Source: Chitinophagaceae bacterium (lineage in GTDB: Bacteria > Bacteroidota > Bacteroidia > Chitinophagales > Chitinophagaceae). Taken from it: a DNA stretch of 49,314 nt. Under the pieces are notes generated by a model. The model worked only from the letters and a program-made list of their open reading frames with translations. It had not been told where the DNA came from and searched no databases. The number at the start of each line of letters is the position of its first letter. Position 1 is the first letter of the stretch. Below, one piece after another: positions 34,492 to 42,374 of this stretch. Position numbers and translations under genes: made by a program. The stretch covers positions 1 to 49,314 of the forward strand of contig JAQBNK010000040.1 of the NCBI GenBank assembly GCA_028288595.1, read 5' to 3'.

Positions 34492-34942
34492 TTGAAATCG
34501 AAAATCGGAGATCGAAAATAAAAAATGTTAGCCCTTGCTATTCAATTTGTGTTTTACCGTTCTGCCGGAAGCCGTTAGAATAGCCGTTATCTCTTTAGCT
34601 TCTTTTATTAATTCTTCCATCTTTTTAAAAGATATTATCCCCGATTCTACAATTAGCTCCAGCCAGTATATAGTTTCATCAGCGTCTTCTTCAGCTATTG
34701 TAAGTTTTGAAAGGAAATCTTTTGAACTTCGGGCCCTGAGAGCGCTTCTATAATTTGCGCCCACAGATGTTGCCGATCTTAACACCTGCTTACCCAATAC
34801 TGTGCGGATATATTATTTAAAGGAAGCTGTCTTACCATTTGTATAACCCTTATGGAAAATATTTTCGTTCTTTGCACAAGTTGTCCGCTCATATTTTTTA
34901 CTTTCTAATTTATTTTCGACTTTCGACTTTCGATCTTCAATT
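34490..34942. repeat. inverted word repeats flanking the four-helix-bundle gene
   Basis: Left arm 34490-34522 and right arm 34909-34942 are inverted copies of each other with one gap and a few mismatches (AATTGAA, ATCGAAA, TCG, CGAAAATAAA shared). The words are the same GAAAATC type seen in prmC (37953) and after phzF (48582). The arms enclose almost exactly the frameshifted gene at 34528-34892. Confidence 0.75.
34528..34892 (-). pseudogene. four helix bundle protein (23S rRNA IVP family), frameshifted
   Basis: The C-terminal part (34528-34797) reads GKQVLRSATSVGANYRSALRARSSKDFLSKLTIAEEDADETIYWLELIVE, the signature of the four-helix-bundle family named after proteins coded inside 23S rRNA intervening sequences. 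The expected first helix is in another frame: from the ATG at 34892, MSGQLVQRTKIFSIRVIQMVRQLPLNN. Adding one base at the ATATAT stretch near 34807-34816 joins them as NNIRTVLGKQ, giving about 121 residues, the family norm. So one base is missing. No enzyme activity is known for the family. The gene lies between inverted word repeats and is not part of an rRNA gene here. Confidence 0.75.
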
Positions 34943-34965
34943 TTAGTTGTATTTAAAAAATAATA

Positions 34966-35853
34966 ATGAAAAATATCAGTGTAATCGGCGCTGGCACTAT
35001 GGGTAATGGCATCGCACATGCATTTGCACAAAATGGATTCAGTGTAAAACTCATTGATGTTAACCAGGCGCAGTTAGACAAAGCGATACAAACAATTACT
35101 AAGAACCTGGACAGGCAGGTGACTAAAGGAACCGTTACTGCAGATGAAAAAAACACTGCTTTATCAAATATCAAAACTGTTACAGAACTAACGGAGGGAG
35201 TTAAGAAGGCTGATCTTATTGTAGAAGCTGCGACAGAAAATGTGGAATTGAAACTGAATATTTTTCGCCAGCTCGATATTGCCGCGCCGGCGAATGCGAT
35301 TCTTGCATCTAACACTTCTTCTATTTCTATTACAAAAATCGCGGCAGTAACACAGCGACCTGAAAATGTAATAGGAATGCATTTTATGAACCCGGTTCCA
35401 TTAATGAAACTGGTAGAAGTTATTAATGGATATGCTACAAAAAAAGAAGTAACAAGAGCTATTGTTGAACTAAGTAAAACGCTGAATAAAGTTCCCTGTG
35501 TGGTAAATGATTACCCCGGATTTATAGCTAACAGGATACTGATGCCAATGATCAATGAAGCGATCTATAGTTTATTTGAAGGCATTGCCGGCGTAGAGGA
35601 AATTGATACCATCATGAAATTAGGAATGGCGCATCCTATGGGACCTTTACAACTCGCCGATTTTATAGGACTCGATGTATGCTTAAGTATCCTTAATGTT
35701 TTACACGATGGTTTTGGAAACCCTAAATACGCACCCTGTCCGTTATTAGTAAACATGGTAATGGCTGGTAAATCAGGAGTGAAATCGGGGGAAGGATTTT
35801 ATAGTTATAGTGGGGGAAGTAAAGAGTTGGTGGTAAGTGCGCAGTTTAAATAA
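34966..35853 (+). CDS. 3-hydroxybutyryl-CoA dehydrogenase
   Basis: 295 residues, single-function form. NAD-binding VIGAGTMGNGIAHAFA at residues 6-21, LIDVN after the second strand, ADLIVEAATENVELK, SNTSSISI, the catalytic His139 in GMHFMNPVPLMKLVEVI with Glu151, and GFIANRILMPMINEA. It oxidises (S)-3-hydroxyacyl-CoA in fatty-acid or butyrate-type pathways. It stands alone and converges on the yigZ gene across a 12-base perfect inverted repeat. Confidence 0.93.
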   Translation: MKNISVIGAGTMGNGIAHAFAQNGFSVKLIDVNQAQLDKAIQTITKNLDRQVTKGTVTADEKNTALSNIKTVTELTEGVKKADLIVEAATENVELKLNIFRQLDIAAPANAILASNTSSISITKIAAVTQRPENVIGMHFMNPVPLMKLVEVINGYATKKEVTRAIVELSKTLNKVPCVVNDYPGFIANRILMPMINEAIYSLFEGIAGVEEIDTIMKLGMAHPMGPLQLADFIGLDVCLSILNVLHDGFGNPKYAPCPLLVNMVMAGKSGVKSGEGFYSYSGGSKELVVSAQFK

Positions 35854-35858
35854 TTAAG

Positions 35859-35917
35859 CAATTCAACAATGAAATACCGCTTCGAAAGGGAATGCCGGAT
35901 AGTTAATTGTTGAATTG
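35859..35917. repeat. inverted repeat between convergent genes, running into yigZ
   Basis: CAATTCAACAAT (35859-35870) pairs perfectly with ATTGTTGAATTG (35906-35917). The right arm lies inside the 3' end of the minus-strand gene and codes for its last residues. It may serve as a two-way transcript end, though there is little G+C and no good T run. Confidence 0.65.
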
Positions 35918-36517
35918 TTTCTTCAGATCCACATTCCTTAACTCTTTTATTACATGTTCAAATTCATGTAACCGCTTAACCGGTACCTCCAGTCGCATGT
36001 TACAAAACAATTGCATTTCCTGTGAAATGATCTCAACATTATATGCTTTAATATGGCGCATTACTTCATTCATCATGGTATAATCAAAGTTAAGCGTGCA
36101 TGATGTGGTTAATGGCTTTTGAACTACCGGTGAAAGCTGCAAAGCCAGCATGGCAGCTATTTTATAAGCATTAATTAAACCCGGAACACCCAGTAATGTT
36201 CCGCCGAAATACCTGACTACAACAACCAGCACATTTGTTAAACCTTTACTTTGAATTTGATTAAGTATCGGTTTTCCCGCAGAGCCGGAAGGTTCACCAT
36301 CATCACTGCTGCGAAAATTATTTGAGTCAGTTCCCAGCCTGTACGCAAAACAATGATGCGCCGCTTTTGGATGTTCTTTTTTTAATTCCTGCAAATGTTT
36401 TTTAAACTCCCCTGTATTACTGATGGGGAAGGCATACGCGATAAACCGGCTGCCACGATCTTTATATTCTGCGGAAGAGGGTTGGCCAAGGGTTTGAAAA
36501 TGATCCGGATCGCACAT
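35903..36517 (-). CDS. YigZ/IMPACT family protein
   Basis: 204 residues. The UPF0029/IMPACT core is complete: KDRGSRFIAYAFPI, AAHHCFAYRLG, RSSDDGEPSGSAGKPILNQI, NVLVVVVRYFGGTLLGVPGLINAYK. Bacterial YigZ proteins bind nucleic acid or ribosomes with unclear role; the eukaryotic IMPACT regulates eIF2 kinase GCN2. The C-terminus (LKKQFNN) is encoded by a word-repeat arm. The ribD gene ends 4 bases before its start on the same strand, so the two are likely co-transcribed. Confidence 0.92.
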   Translation of the reverse strand: MCDPDHFQTLGQPSSAEYKDRGSRFIAYAFPISNTGEFKKHLQELKKEHPKAAHHCFAYRLGTDSNNFRSSDDGEPSGSAGKPILNQIQSKGLTNVLVVVVRYFGGTLLGVPGLINAYKIAAMLALQLSPVVQKPLTTSCTLNFDYTMMNEVMRHIKAYNVEIISQEMQLFCNMRLEVPVKRLHEFEHVIKELRNVDLKKQFNN

Positions 36518-36520
36518 GCA

Positions 36521-37564
36521 TCATGAATTTACCCGGCGAAAGTATTGAATACGATTGTCTTCAAACTGCTCAGTTGTTATAAGTTGTTCACTTTTTAAAT
36601 TCGGAGCTTGAATACCATCGGGTGCATGCATACTGAGATTGGTTATCACCCTGGCTTCATCCCAAATATTTTTATCTAAAAATGACTGAAGGAGTTTAGT
36701 CCCGCCTTCAACCAAAATACTTTGCAATTTATTTTCATAGCACCATTTCAGGATAAGAAATGTCCAGTCGTCCTGGTTATCCAGTTTAGTATACTTAATA
36801 CATCCGTCATTCTTTTCATTGCGCACGTTAAAAACAACCGTTTCCTGCAAGCGGTCATAAATATGAAAATTCCCGGGAATAGAAAGCGCTTTATCAATTA
36901 CCAGCCTTACAGGATTTTTTCCTGTAGCTAATCTTGCATTTAATTTAGGGTTATCAGTCAAAACTGTTTTTGTTCCAACCAGGATAGCAGCTTCATCACT
37001 TCGCCAGGTGTGAACTATTTTATTTACTACATCATTCGAGATAAGCAACCTTTTATCTTCCAGCCCGATAACTTTGTTATTTGTTTGTGCCCACTTTAAA
37101 ACGATATACGGTCGTTTCAACTGGTGAAAAATAAAAAAACGTTTATTCAATTCCTGTGCCTCTTCTTCGCAAACACCCGATACAATTTCAATTCCTGCGG
37201 CTTTCAATTTCTCAATCCCTTTTCCATTTACCTGTTCAAAAGGATCCCTGCAGGCAACCACTACTTTTTTTACTTTTTTTTGAATGATAAGATCTGCACA
37301 TGGAGGCGTCTTACCAAAATGCGCACATGGCTCTAATGAAACATATAAAGCAGATGCTTCAACTAACTTTTCGTCGGAAGATTTAACGCTGTTAAAACAA
37401 TTAACCTCTGCATGAGTGCCACCGTATTGCTGGTGATATCCTTCACCAATTATTTGGTCATGATAAACCAAAACAGCGCCGACCATAGGGTTAGGCGCAA
37501 CATTCCCTCTTCCTATTTCTGCGAGTTGCAGGCAGCGTTGCATGTATAAAGAGTCATTTGTCAT
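36521..37564 (-). CDS. ribD: bifunctional riboflavin deaminase/reductase
   Basis: 347 residues. The deaminase part has the zinc site His51-Ala-Glu53 (GGTHAEVNCF) with Cys80 and Cys89 (EPCAHFGKTPPC). The reductase part follows from about residue 150 (RPYIVLKWAQTNN, GTKTVLTDNPKLNARL, RLVIDKAL, LVEGGTKLLQSF). It deaminates and reduces the pyrimidine intermediate of riboflavin synthesis. First gene of a pair with yigZ on the minus strand and divergent from prmC. Confidence 0.94.
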   Translation of the reverse strand: MTNDSLYMQRCLQLAEIGRGNVAPNPMVGAVLVYHDQIIGEGYHQQYGGTHAEVNCFNSVKSSDEKLVEASALYVSLEPCAHFGKTPPCADLIIQKKVKKVVVACRDPFEQVNGKGIEKLKAAGIEIVSGVCEEEAQELNKRFFIFHQLKRPYIVLKWAQTNNKVIGLEDKRLLISNDVVNKIVHTWRSDEAAILVGTKTVLTDNPKLNARLATGKNPVRLVIDKALSIPGNFHIYDRLQETVVFNVRNEKNDGCIKYTKLDNQDDWTFLILKWCYENKLQSILVEGGTKLLQSFLDKNIWDEARVITNLSMHAPDGIQAPNLKSEQLITTEQFEDNRIQYFRRVNS

Positions 37565-37631
37565 TAGTTGGGAATCATTGCAAAAATCGTGTAATTCACT
37601 ATAATTCGTGTTATCATATTAACATTGCAGT

Positions 37632-38489
37632 ATGACGATCGGAAAAGTCAATAGTGAACTTTCGGAAGTACTTCAATCCATTTATGATAACCGCGAAGCT
37701 GCAAACATTGCGAGTATGGTAATGGAGCACATTACAGGCCTGGGCAAAGGTGAACGCATTATTCGCAAAAATGAAGACCTGTCTGCTGAGCAAATACAAC
37801 AGTTCATCAATATAGAACACCGGTTGCTGGAACATGAGCCTGTACAATATATTATAGGTACAGCATGGTTTATGGGCCTGCCTTTTTTCGTGAACAATGC
37901 AGTTTTAATTCCAAGGCCGGAGACCGAGGAACTTGTAGAGTGGATCGTAGAAGAAAATCGAAAATCGAAAACCGAAAATCGAAAATTGCTGGATATAGGC
38001 ACTGGTTCAGGATGTATCCCGGTTTCAATCAAAAAAAAATTACCGGGATTAAACGTGTCTGCCATTGATCTTTCAACTGAGGCTCTGAAAGTGGCCGGTA
38101 AAAATGCACAAGATCTAAAAACAGCAATTCAATTAATACAGTCAGATATTTTAAGTGAAGATGAATGGGATCAATTCGGTGTTTACGATATTATCGTGAG
38201 CAATCCTCCTTATATAGCCAAAGCTGAGTCGGCTGGTATGCAGAAAAATGTGCTGCACCACGAGCCACACCTGGCTTTATTCGTTGAGAATGATGACCCC
38301 TTAGTATTTTACCGGAAAATTGCTGATTTTTCAAAAAACCATTTACCAGCAAATGGCATATTATATTTCGAGGTTAGCGAGACCTTAGCTAATGATGTTG
38401 CTGACCTCCTGCAAAAAAAAGGATTTAAGAAAATTGAGATAAGAAAAGATTTACAGGGGAAAGACCGGATGATCAAAGCATCTTACTGA
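37632..38489 (+). CDS. prmC: peptide chain release factor N5-glutamine methyltransferase
   Basis: 285 residues. N-terminal helical domain, then LIPRPETEELVEWIV, the SAM site LLDIGTGSGCIPVSI, and the catalytic NPPY motif (IIVSNPPYIAK) that methylates the Gln of the GGQ loop in RF1 and RF2. Between the two sits a charged linker ENRKSKTENRK (residues 108-118) encoded by a run of GAAAATC words. This is longer and more repetitive than the usual short linker. Divergent from ribD. Confidence 0.93.
   Translation: MTIGKVNSELSEVLQSIYDNREAANIASMVMEHITGLGKGERIIRKNEDLSAEQIQQFINIEHRLLEHEPVQYIIGTAWFMGLPFFVNNAVLIPRPETEELVEWIVEENRKSKTENRKLLDIGTGSGCIPVSIKKKLPGLNVSAIDLSTEALKVAGKNAQDLKTAIQLIQSDILSEDEWDQFGVYDIIVSNPPYIAKAESAGMQKNVLHHEPHLALFVENDDPLVFYRKIADFSKNHLPANGILYFEVSETLANDVADLLQKKGFKKIEIRKDLQGKDRMIKASY
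37953..37987 (+). repeat. word-repeat inside prmC (GAAAATCG x4)
   Basis: 35 bases made of about five GAAAATC/GAAAACC words with a 7-base period, coding in frame for ENRKSKTENRK between the motif PRPETEELVEWIV and the SAM site. The same words form the hairpin after phzF and the arms around the four-helix-bundle gene. No pairing arm is found nearby. Confidence 0.75.
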
Positions 38490-38520
38490 ATACTGAAATC
38501 CGGTTACTGAAAACTAACCA

Positions 38521-38919
38521 TTACTTCACATTCGCCACCACCTTAGCCCCTGCTCTTTTTGCAGACTGCATAATGCGGAACACCTGTCCATAATAAGAAA
38601 TTGTATCTGCGTTGATCACCACAGAAGGAGTATCTACCTGTGAGCGGTTCTTATTTACCTCCTGCTTAAGAATGCTGTCGAGGTTGTTAAAATCAATTTT
38701 ATGCTGACCGATATAAACGTTCTGGTCTTTATCAATAGACACTACAATGTGTTGTTTCGTTTTTGTATCCTTAGAACCTTTGGGATTATTTACTTTGATC
38801 ACATTAGGATTTGCCAAAGTTGAAATGATCAGAAAGAAGAATAGTAAAATGAATAGAATATCATTCAATGTGCCTGCATGCACTTCACCGTGAGATTTAT
38901 ATCGCTTCCTGATATTCAT
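38521..38919 (-). CDS. exbD: ExbD-type biopolymer transport protein
   Basis: 132 residues from the ATG at 38919 (MNIRKRYKSHGEVHAGTLNDILF); a longer frame to 38973 would read through a word-repeat hairpin and is rejected. One transmembrane helix near the N-terminus (DILFILLFFFLIISTLAN) with the conserved Asp that carries protons, then a periplasmic domain (VVSIDKDQNVYIGQHKIDF, VVINADTISYYGQVFRIMQSAKRAGA). It works with ExbB to energise TonB or a related envelope machine. A 19-base hairpin lies in the 71-base gap from exbB. Confidence 0.9.
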   Translation of the reverse strand: MNIRKRYKSHGEVHAGTLNDILFILLFFFLIISTLANPNVIKVNNPKGSKDTKTKQHIVVSIDKDQNVYIGQHKIDFNNLDSILKQEVNKNRSQVDTPSVVINADTISYYGQVFRIMQSAKRAGAKVVANVK

Positions 38920-38924
38920 ATCTT

Positions 38925-38989
38925 TTATGTTGAATTTTGAATGATAAATGTTGAATGATGTAAAATTCAACATTCAACATTCAACATAA
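38925..38989. repeat. word-repeat hairpin between exbB and exbD (GTTGAAT)
   Basis: Arms 38925-38943 and 38971-38989 (19 bases) pair at 18 positions; the words are GTTGAAT/ATTCAAC with a 7-base period. It lies just after the exbB stop and before the exbD start on the minus strand, so it interrupts what would otherwise be a tight operon. Confidence 0.8.
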
Positions 38990-38990
38990 T

Positions 38991-39677
38991 TTATTTAGTA
39001 GGCTCCTGCAAAATGTCGATAAACTCAGCACTCGCCATTTCCATTTTATTAGCCGTTTTATCAACCTGGGTATTCAGAAAATTAAAGGCCACATATGCCA
39101 GCAGACCGATGATCAGACCCGTTGCCGAGGTAATCATTTTGGTATAGATACCGCCGGCGATCTCACCCAATTCCAGCTCTCCTTTAGCAGCAATAGCAGA
39201 GAATAACTGCAGCATTCCTATAATGGTTCCCAGGAATCCAAACATTGGTGCAATACCAGCTATGAGTGTTAAAATAGAAAGGTTTTTTTCCATTTTATAC
39301 ATTTCAAGTTTGCCCACATTCTCCATACTCTTTTCAATCGCATCAATGGGTTTGCCAATCCGCTGTAATCCTTTATCGATCATTCTTGCCACGGGATTGT
39401 CCGTATTTTTTGCCAGGTTCCTTGCTGAGATGATATTCCCGGTCATGATATTATCCTTAATGATACTCATGAAGTTGGGCTCTATCCGGGAAGCTTTACG
39501 AATAGCGATCAGCCTTTCGAAAAAAACGAACACGGCTCCCACAAAAAGAATATACAGGGGATACATGATCCACCCGCCCTTTTGCAAAAGATCCCATAAC
39601 GACATTTGCTGTACTCCAGCAGCAGCGCCTTGTGCCGCTGTTTTTGCGGTATCTAAAACCTGTAACAATATGCCCAT
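38991..39677 (-). CDS. exbB: ExbB/MotA/TolQ family proton channel protein
   Basis: 228 residues. Three transmembrane segments: one near residue 35-55 (YPLYILFVGAVFVFFERLIAI), two after residue 130 (LSILTLIAGIAPMFGFLGTIIGMLQLF and SATGLIIGLLAYVAFNFLN). The segment GTIIGMLQLF and the Thr- and Ser-lined helices match MotA/ExbB channels. The periplasmic N-terminal extension (about 30 residues with AAAQGAAAGVQQ) is unremarkable. It supplies proton-motive energy with ExbD, plausibly to the TonB-dependent SusC transporters. Confidence 0.92.
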   Translation of the reverse strand: MGILLQVLDTAKTAAQGAAAGVQQMSLWDLLQKGGWIMYPLYILFVGAVFVFFERLIAIRKASRIEPNFMSIIKDNIMTGNIISARNLAKNTDNPVARMIDKGLQRIGKPIDAIEKSMENVGKLEMYKMEKNLSILTLIAGIAPMFGFLGTIIGMLQLFSAIAAKGELELGEIAGGIYTKMITSATGLIIGLLAYVAFNFLNTQVDKTANKMEMASAEFIDILQEPTK

Positions 39678-39804
39678 GAAAGATGTTTTGAGATTGAACG
39701 CTAAAATAGCGCTTTGGCAAAAGAAACGTTCTGTCTGTGAATAAATTACGTATGAAGGTGATTTTAAGAAAGATTTTGCAACAACGGCTTTATCTCATTA
39801 CTCA

Positions 39805-40743
39805 TCACTCATTCCTGCTCACCGTATTATTCATCTTCATCAGTGCCATGATCTGTTTCATTGTGTTCTGCATGCCCTCGCTGCTGCCATCCAGGAAAAG
39901 AACATTACCACTACCGACCTCAGCAAAATTCTTTATCGCTTCAGTCCACATACTAAAGAGGATCACGTTCGTATCCAGGTTGGCCTGTTTCATTTGTTCA
40001 GCGGCCTGGCTCATACCCTTGGCTACTTCCTCACGGAAAAGCGCCACACCCTGTCCTCTCAAACGAGCCGCTTCTCTTTCTGCCTGGGCAGCAATTTTAA
40101 TAGCGTTACCCTCTGCTTCTGCGGCTTTTGTTTTAGTGATCAGCAAAGCCTGACCTTCATTTTCCGCAGCAGCTTTTAAATTATTACTTGCCACAACCCT
40201 GCTCATACTTTCAATGATCGCTTTATCAAAAGTGATGTCGTTTATCTGCAGGTCAAGTAAATGATAACCCCAGTCTTCCAGAGCAGAATCGATCTGCTCT
40301 TTTACAAACTCTACGATCTCTTTTCTCAGCGTTAATATTTCAGCCTGTTTTTTGGAAGCTACAAACGAGCGTATCGAACCTTCTACAGTTCTTGTGAGTG
40401 TTTGCATCAGGTCGCGGTCGCTAATAAATTTAAAGGCCACTCTTTTTATCGTTTCCTCGTCAGCATTCTGAACCGAATAAAGCAGCATACTTTTAAAATA
40501 TACATTCGCCTGGTCTATCGTTATTGCCTGGAACTCTAATTCTACCGACCTGTTCTGGATAGATATTTTTTTATATACCTGTTCTATTAAAGGCACTTTA
40601 AAATTTAGTCCCGGTCTAAGTATCCGCTGGTATTTGCCGAACATGGTAATTACAGCAATAGTACCCTGGTTAACTGTTACCAGTCCGCTGAAAACAATAA
40701 TAATTACCAGGATGAGCCACCAGAAATTGGCAAGAAACTCCAT
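39805..40743 (-). CDS. SPFH/band 7 (stomatin-like) membrane protein
   Basis: 312 residues. An N-terminal membrane helix (NFWWLILVIIIVFSGLVTV) is followed by the SPFH domain (GTIAVITMFGKYQRILRPGLNFKVPLIEQVYKKISIQ, FQAITIDQANVYFKSMLLYSV, ALEDWGYHLLDLQINDI) and a coiled coil rich in Ala and Glu (LITKTKAAEAEGNAIKIAAQAEREAARLRG). The family forms large membrane-bound oligomers (slipins, HflK/C-like). Not in an obvious operon: 127 bases separate it from exbB. Function in membrane quality control is inferred from the family. Confidence 0.9.
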   Translation of the reverse strand: MEFLANFWWLILVIIIVFSGLVTVNQGTIAVITMFGKYQRILRPGLNFKVPLIEQVYKKISIQNRSVELEFQAITIDQANVYFKSMLLYSVQNADEETIKRVAFKFISDRDLMQTLTRTVEGSIRSFVASKKQAEILTLRKEIVEFVKEQIDSALEDWGYHLLDLQINDITFDKAIIESMSRVVASNNLKAAAENEGQALLITKTKAAEAEGNAIKIAAQAEREAARLRGQGVALFREEVAKGMSQAAEQMKQANLDTNVILFSMWTEAIKNFAEVGSGNVLFLDGSSEGMQNTMKQIMALMKMNNTVSRNE

Positions 40744-41043
40744 ATCAAAAGGTTTAGGGAAGAAAGGTAGAATAAATTATGTTGAATTCTGAATGTTGTA
40801 TGTTGAATGGGCGCTGGTCGGGATTCAGGATTCAAGATTGTGGATTCACGATTCAGAATAATTTATTGTCCGGGCTACATAACACTTGTCATCACCTGTT
40901 GTGTCACTCACTTGTACTCCTGTTCTTTATTGAGCTGAGCGAATACTGAACAAGGAATTATGAATATGAAGGTAGCTTCCCATTCGATATTCGTAATTCC
41001 TTGTTCCTTGTTCGATATTTTTATGTTCTATCCCTTGTTCAAA
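40744..41043. other. 300-base intergenic region made of word repeats
   Basis: No gene is seen. The region is a patchwork of short degenerate words: GTTGAATTCTGAATGTTG (near 40780), GGATTCAGGATTCAAGATTG and further GATTCA words (near 40822-40857), and GAACAAGGAATT words from 40948. The clearest hairpin pairs 40948-40970 with 40983-41006 at about 20 of 23 positions, and a partial third copy follows at 41007-41017. Confidence 0.7.
40948..41006. repeat. word-repeat hairpin (GAACAAGGAATT)
   Basis: Arms 40948-40970 and 40983-41006 begin GAACAAGGAATTA and differ at about three positions plus one inserted base. The leading words match the hairpin at 25831-25902, showing that the same family recurs at distant sites. 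It lies between pepT and the SPFH gene. Confidence 0.75.
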
Positions 41044-42288
41044 TCAACTCTTCTCCTCCCACACCTGAACCAAATTCACCAGTACCTCCACTGCTTTTTC
41101 CATATCCTGCACACTTATCCATTCGTGGCGGCTATGTATGGCATGCATACCCGTAAATATATTTGGGCATGGAAGCCCCATAAAACTAAGCCTGCTACCA
41201 TCGGTTCCGCCCCGTATAGGTGCTTTGCGGGGTGTTAGTCCCGCTCTTTTAATGGCTTCTTCCGCGTAAGCAATTACATGCGTGTGATGGTCCAGTATTT
41301 CTTTCATGTTTCTATACTGTTCATTCACTTCAAATTCCATCGATGCACCCGGAAAACGTTTTACCACATCTTCTGCAATTTGCTTTAAACGATTTTCATG
41401 TTTTTCTAAATTCGCTGTAATGAAATCTCTTACAATAAATTCTATCGTTGCTTTTTCTGCAATGCCCTCTGTTCTTACCGGGTGAACAAAGCCTTCTCTT
41501 CCTGTAGTAGTTTCAGGACTAAATTCAGTATTAGGTAAAGCAGCTAAAATTTCTCCGGCGATCTTTAATGCATTTACCAGTTTGTCCTTTGCGTAACCCG
41601 GGTGCGCAATTATACCACGCACCGTGATCTTCGCTCCATCCGCACTAAATGTTTCTTCTTCAATATCACCGGCTTCACCTCCATCTGTTGTATAAGCGTA
41701 GTCAGCACCCAGTTTTTTCAGATCAACCTTAGCGGTTCCTCTTCCTATTTCTTCATCGGGTGTAAACAATATTTTTATTTCTCCGTGTTTAACACCAGGA
41801 TGTTTAATAAGATAATTCGCCATATCCATTATTTCAGCGACGCCACTTTTATCATCAGACCCTAACAATGTTAAACCACTTGCAGTTATAATATCATCCC
41901 CTTTCTTTTCGGCGAGATATGGATATTGTTTGGTGGTTATCACCTGCGAAGTATCGTCCGGTAAAACAATATCACTTCCATCATAATTTTTATGCAGTAA
42001 TGGTTTCACATTCGTACCGCTGCAATCAGGCGCCGTATCTACGTGACTGCAAAAACAAATCACCGGCACTTTTTTTTGGGTATTAGAATTAATCGTTGCG
42101 TACACATAGCCATGTTCATCCAGGTGTGCATCTGCAAGTCCGATCTCCAGTAATTCTTTCACCAGTATTTTACTGAGGTCCTTTTGTTTTTCTGTAGAGG
42201 GTTGCGCCTGGCTCTGCGCATCGCTTTGCGTGTCTACCTGTACATAACGCATAAATCTTTCGGCGGCTGTAAACTGATAATCCTTCAT
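41044..42288 (-). CDS. pepT: tripeptide aminopeptidase (peptidase T)
   Basis: 414 residues, M20B family. Metal ligands are in view: FCSHVDTAPD, GSDDKSGVAEI, FTPDEEIGRG (catalytic Glu-Glu), YTTDGGEAGD and the last His in FTGMHAIHSRHEW. It removes the N-terminal residue from tripeptides in the cytoplasm. Start ATG at 42288. It follows the FKBP gene across a strong terminator, so it is probably a separate transcript. Confidence 0.93.
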   Translation of the reverse strand: MKDYQFTAAERFMRYVQVDTQSDAQSQAQPSTEKQKDLSKILVKELLEIGLADAHLDEHGYVYATINSNTQKKVPVICFCSHVDTAPDCSGTNVKPLLHKNYDGSDIVLPDDTSQVITTKQYPYLAEKKGDDIITASGLTLLGSDDKSGVAEIMDMANYLIKHPGVKHGEIKILFTPDEEIGRGTAKVDLKKLGADYAYTTDGGEAGDIEEETFSADGAKITVRGIIAHPGYAKDKLVNALKIAGEILAALPNTEFSPETTTGREGFVHPVRTEGIAEKATIEFIVRDFITANLEKHENRLKQIAEDVVKRFPGASMEFEVNEQYRNMKEILDHHTHVIAYAEEAIKRAGLTPRKAPIRGGTDGSRLSFMGLPCPNIFTGMHAIHSRHEWISVQDMEKAVEVLVNLVQVWEEKS

Positions 42289-42321
42289 CCAATAATATTT
42301 TTAGCAAATTACTATTCTGTA

Positions 42322-42362
42322 AAATAAAAAGAGACCGTATATGTTACAGTCTCTTTTTATTT
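42322..42362 (-). terminator. intrinsic terminator after the SlyD-like gene
   Basis: A 14-base-pair stem (42322-42335 with 42349-42362), core AAAAAGAGAC/GTCTCTTTTT, loop of 13 bases, T-rich on either strand. It lies 13 bases beyond the stop of the minus-strand FKBP gene. Confidence 0.85.
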
Positions 42363-42374
42363 ATGGTAAATTAT

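Noticed and set aside
34535-34753. 72-codon plus-strand open frame
   Set aside because: Exact antisense of the four-helix-bundle C-terminal part, which has the recognisable family signature.
34490-34942. Diversity-generating retroelement (the four-helix protein as Avd)
   Set aside because: No reverse transcriptase and no template/variable repeat pair with adenine changes is present.
41602-41865. 87-codon plus-strand open frame
   Set aside because: Antisense within pepT, no motif and no start signal.
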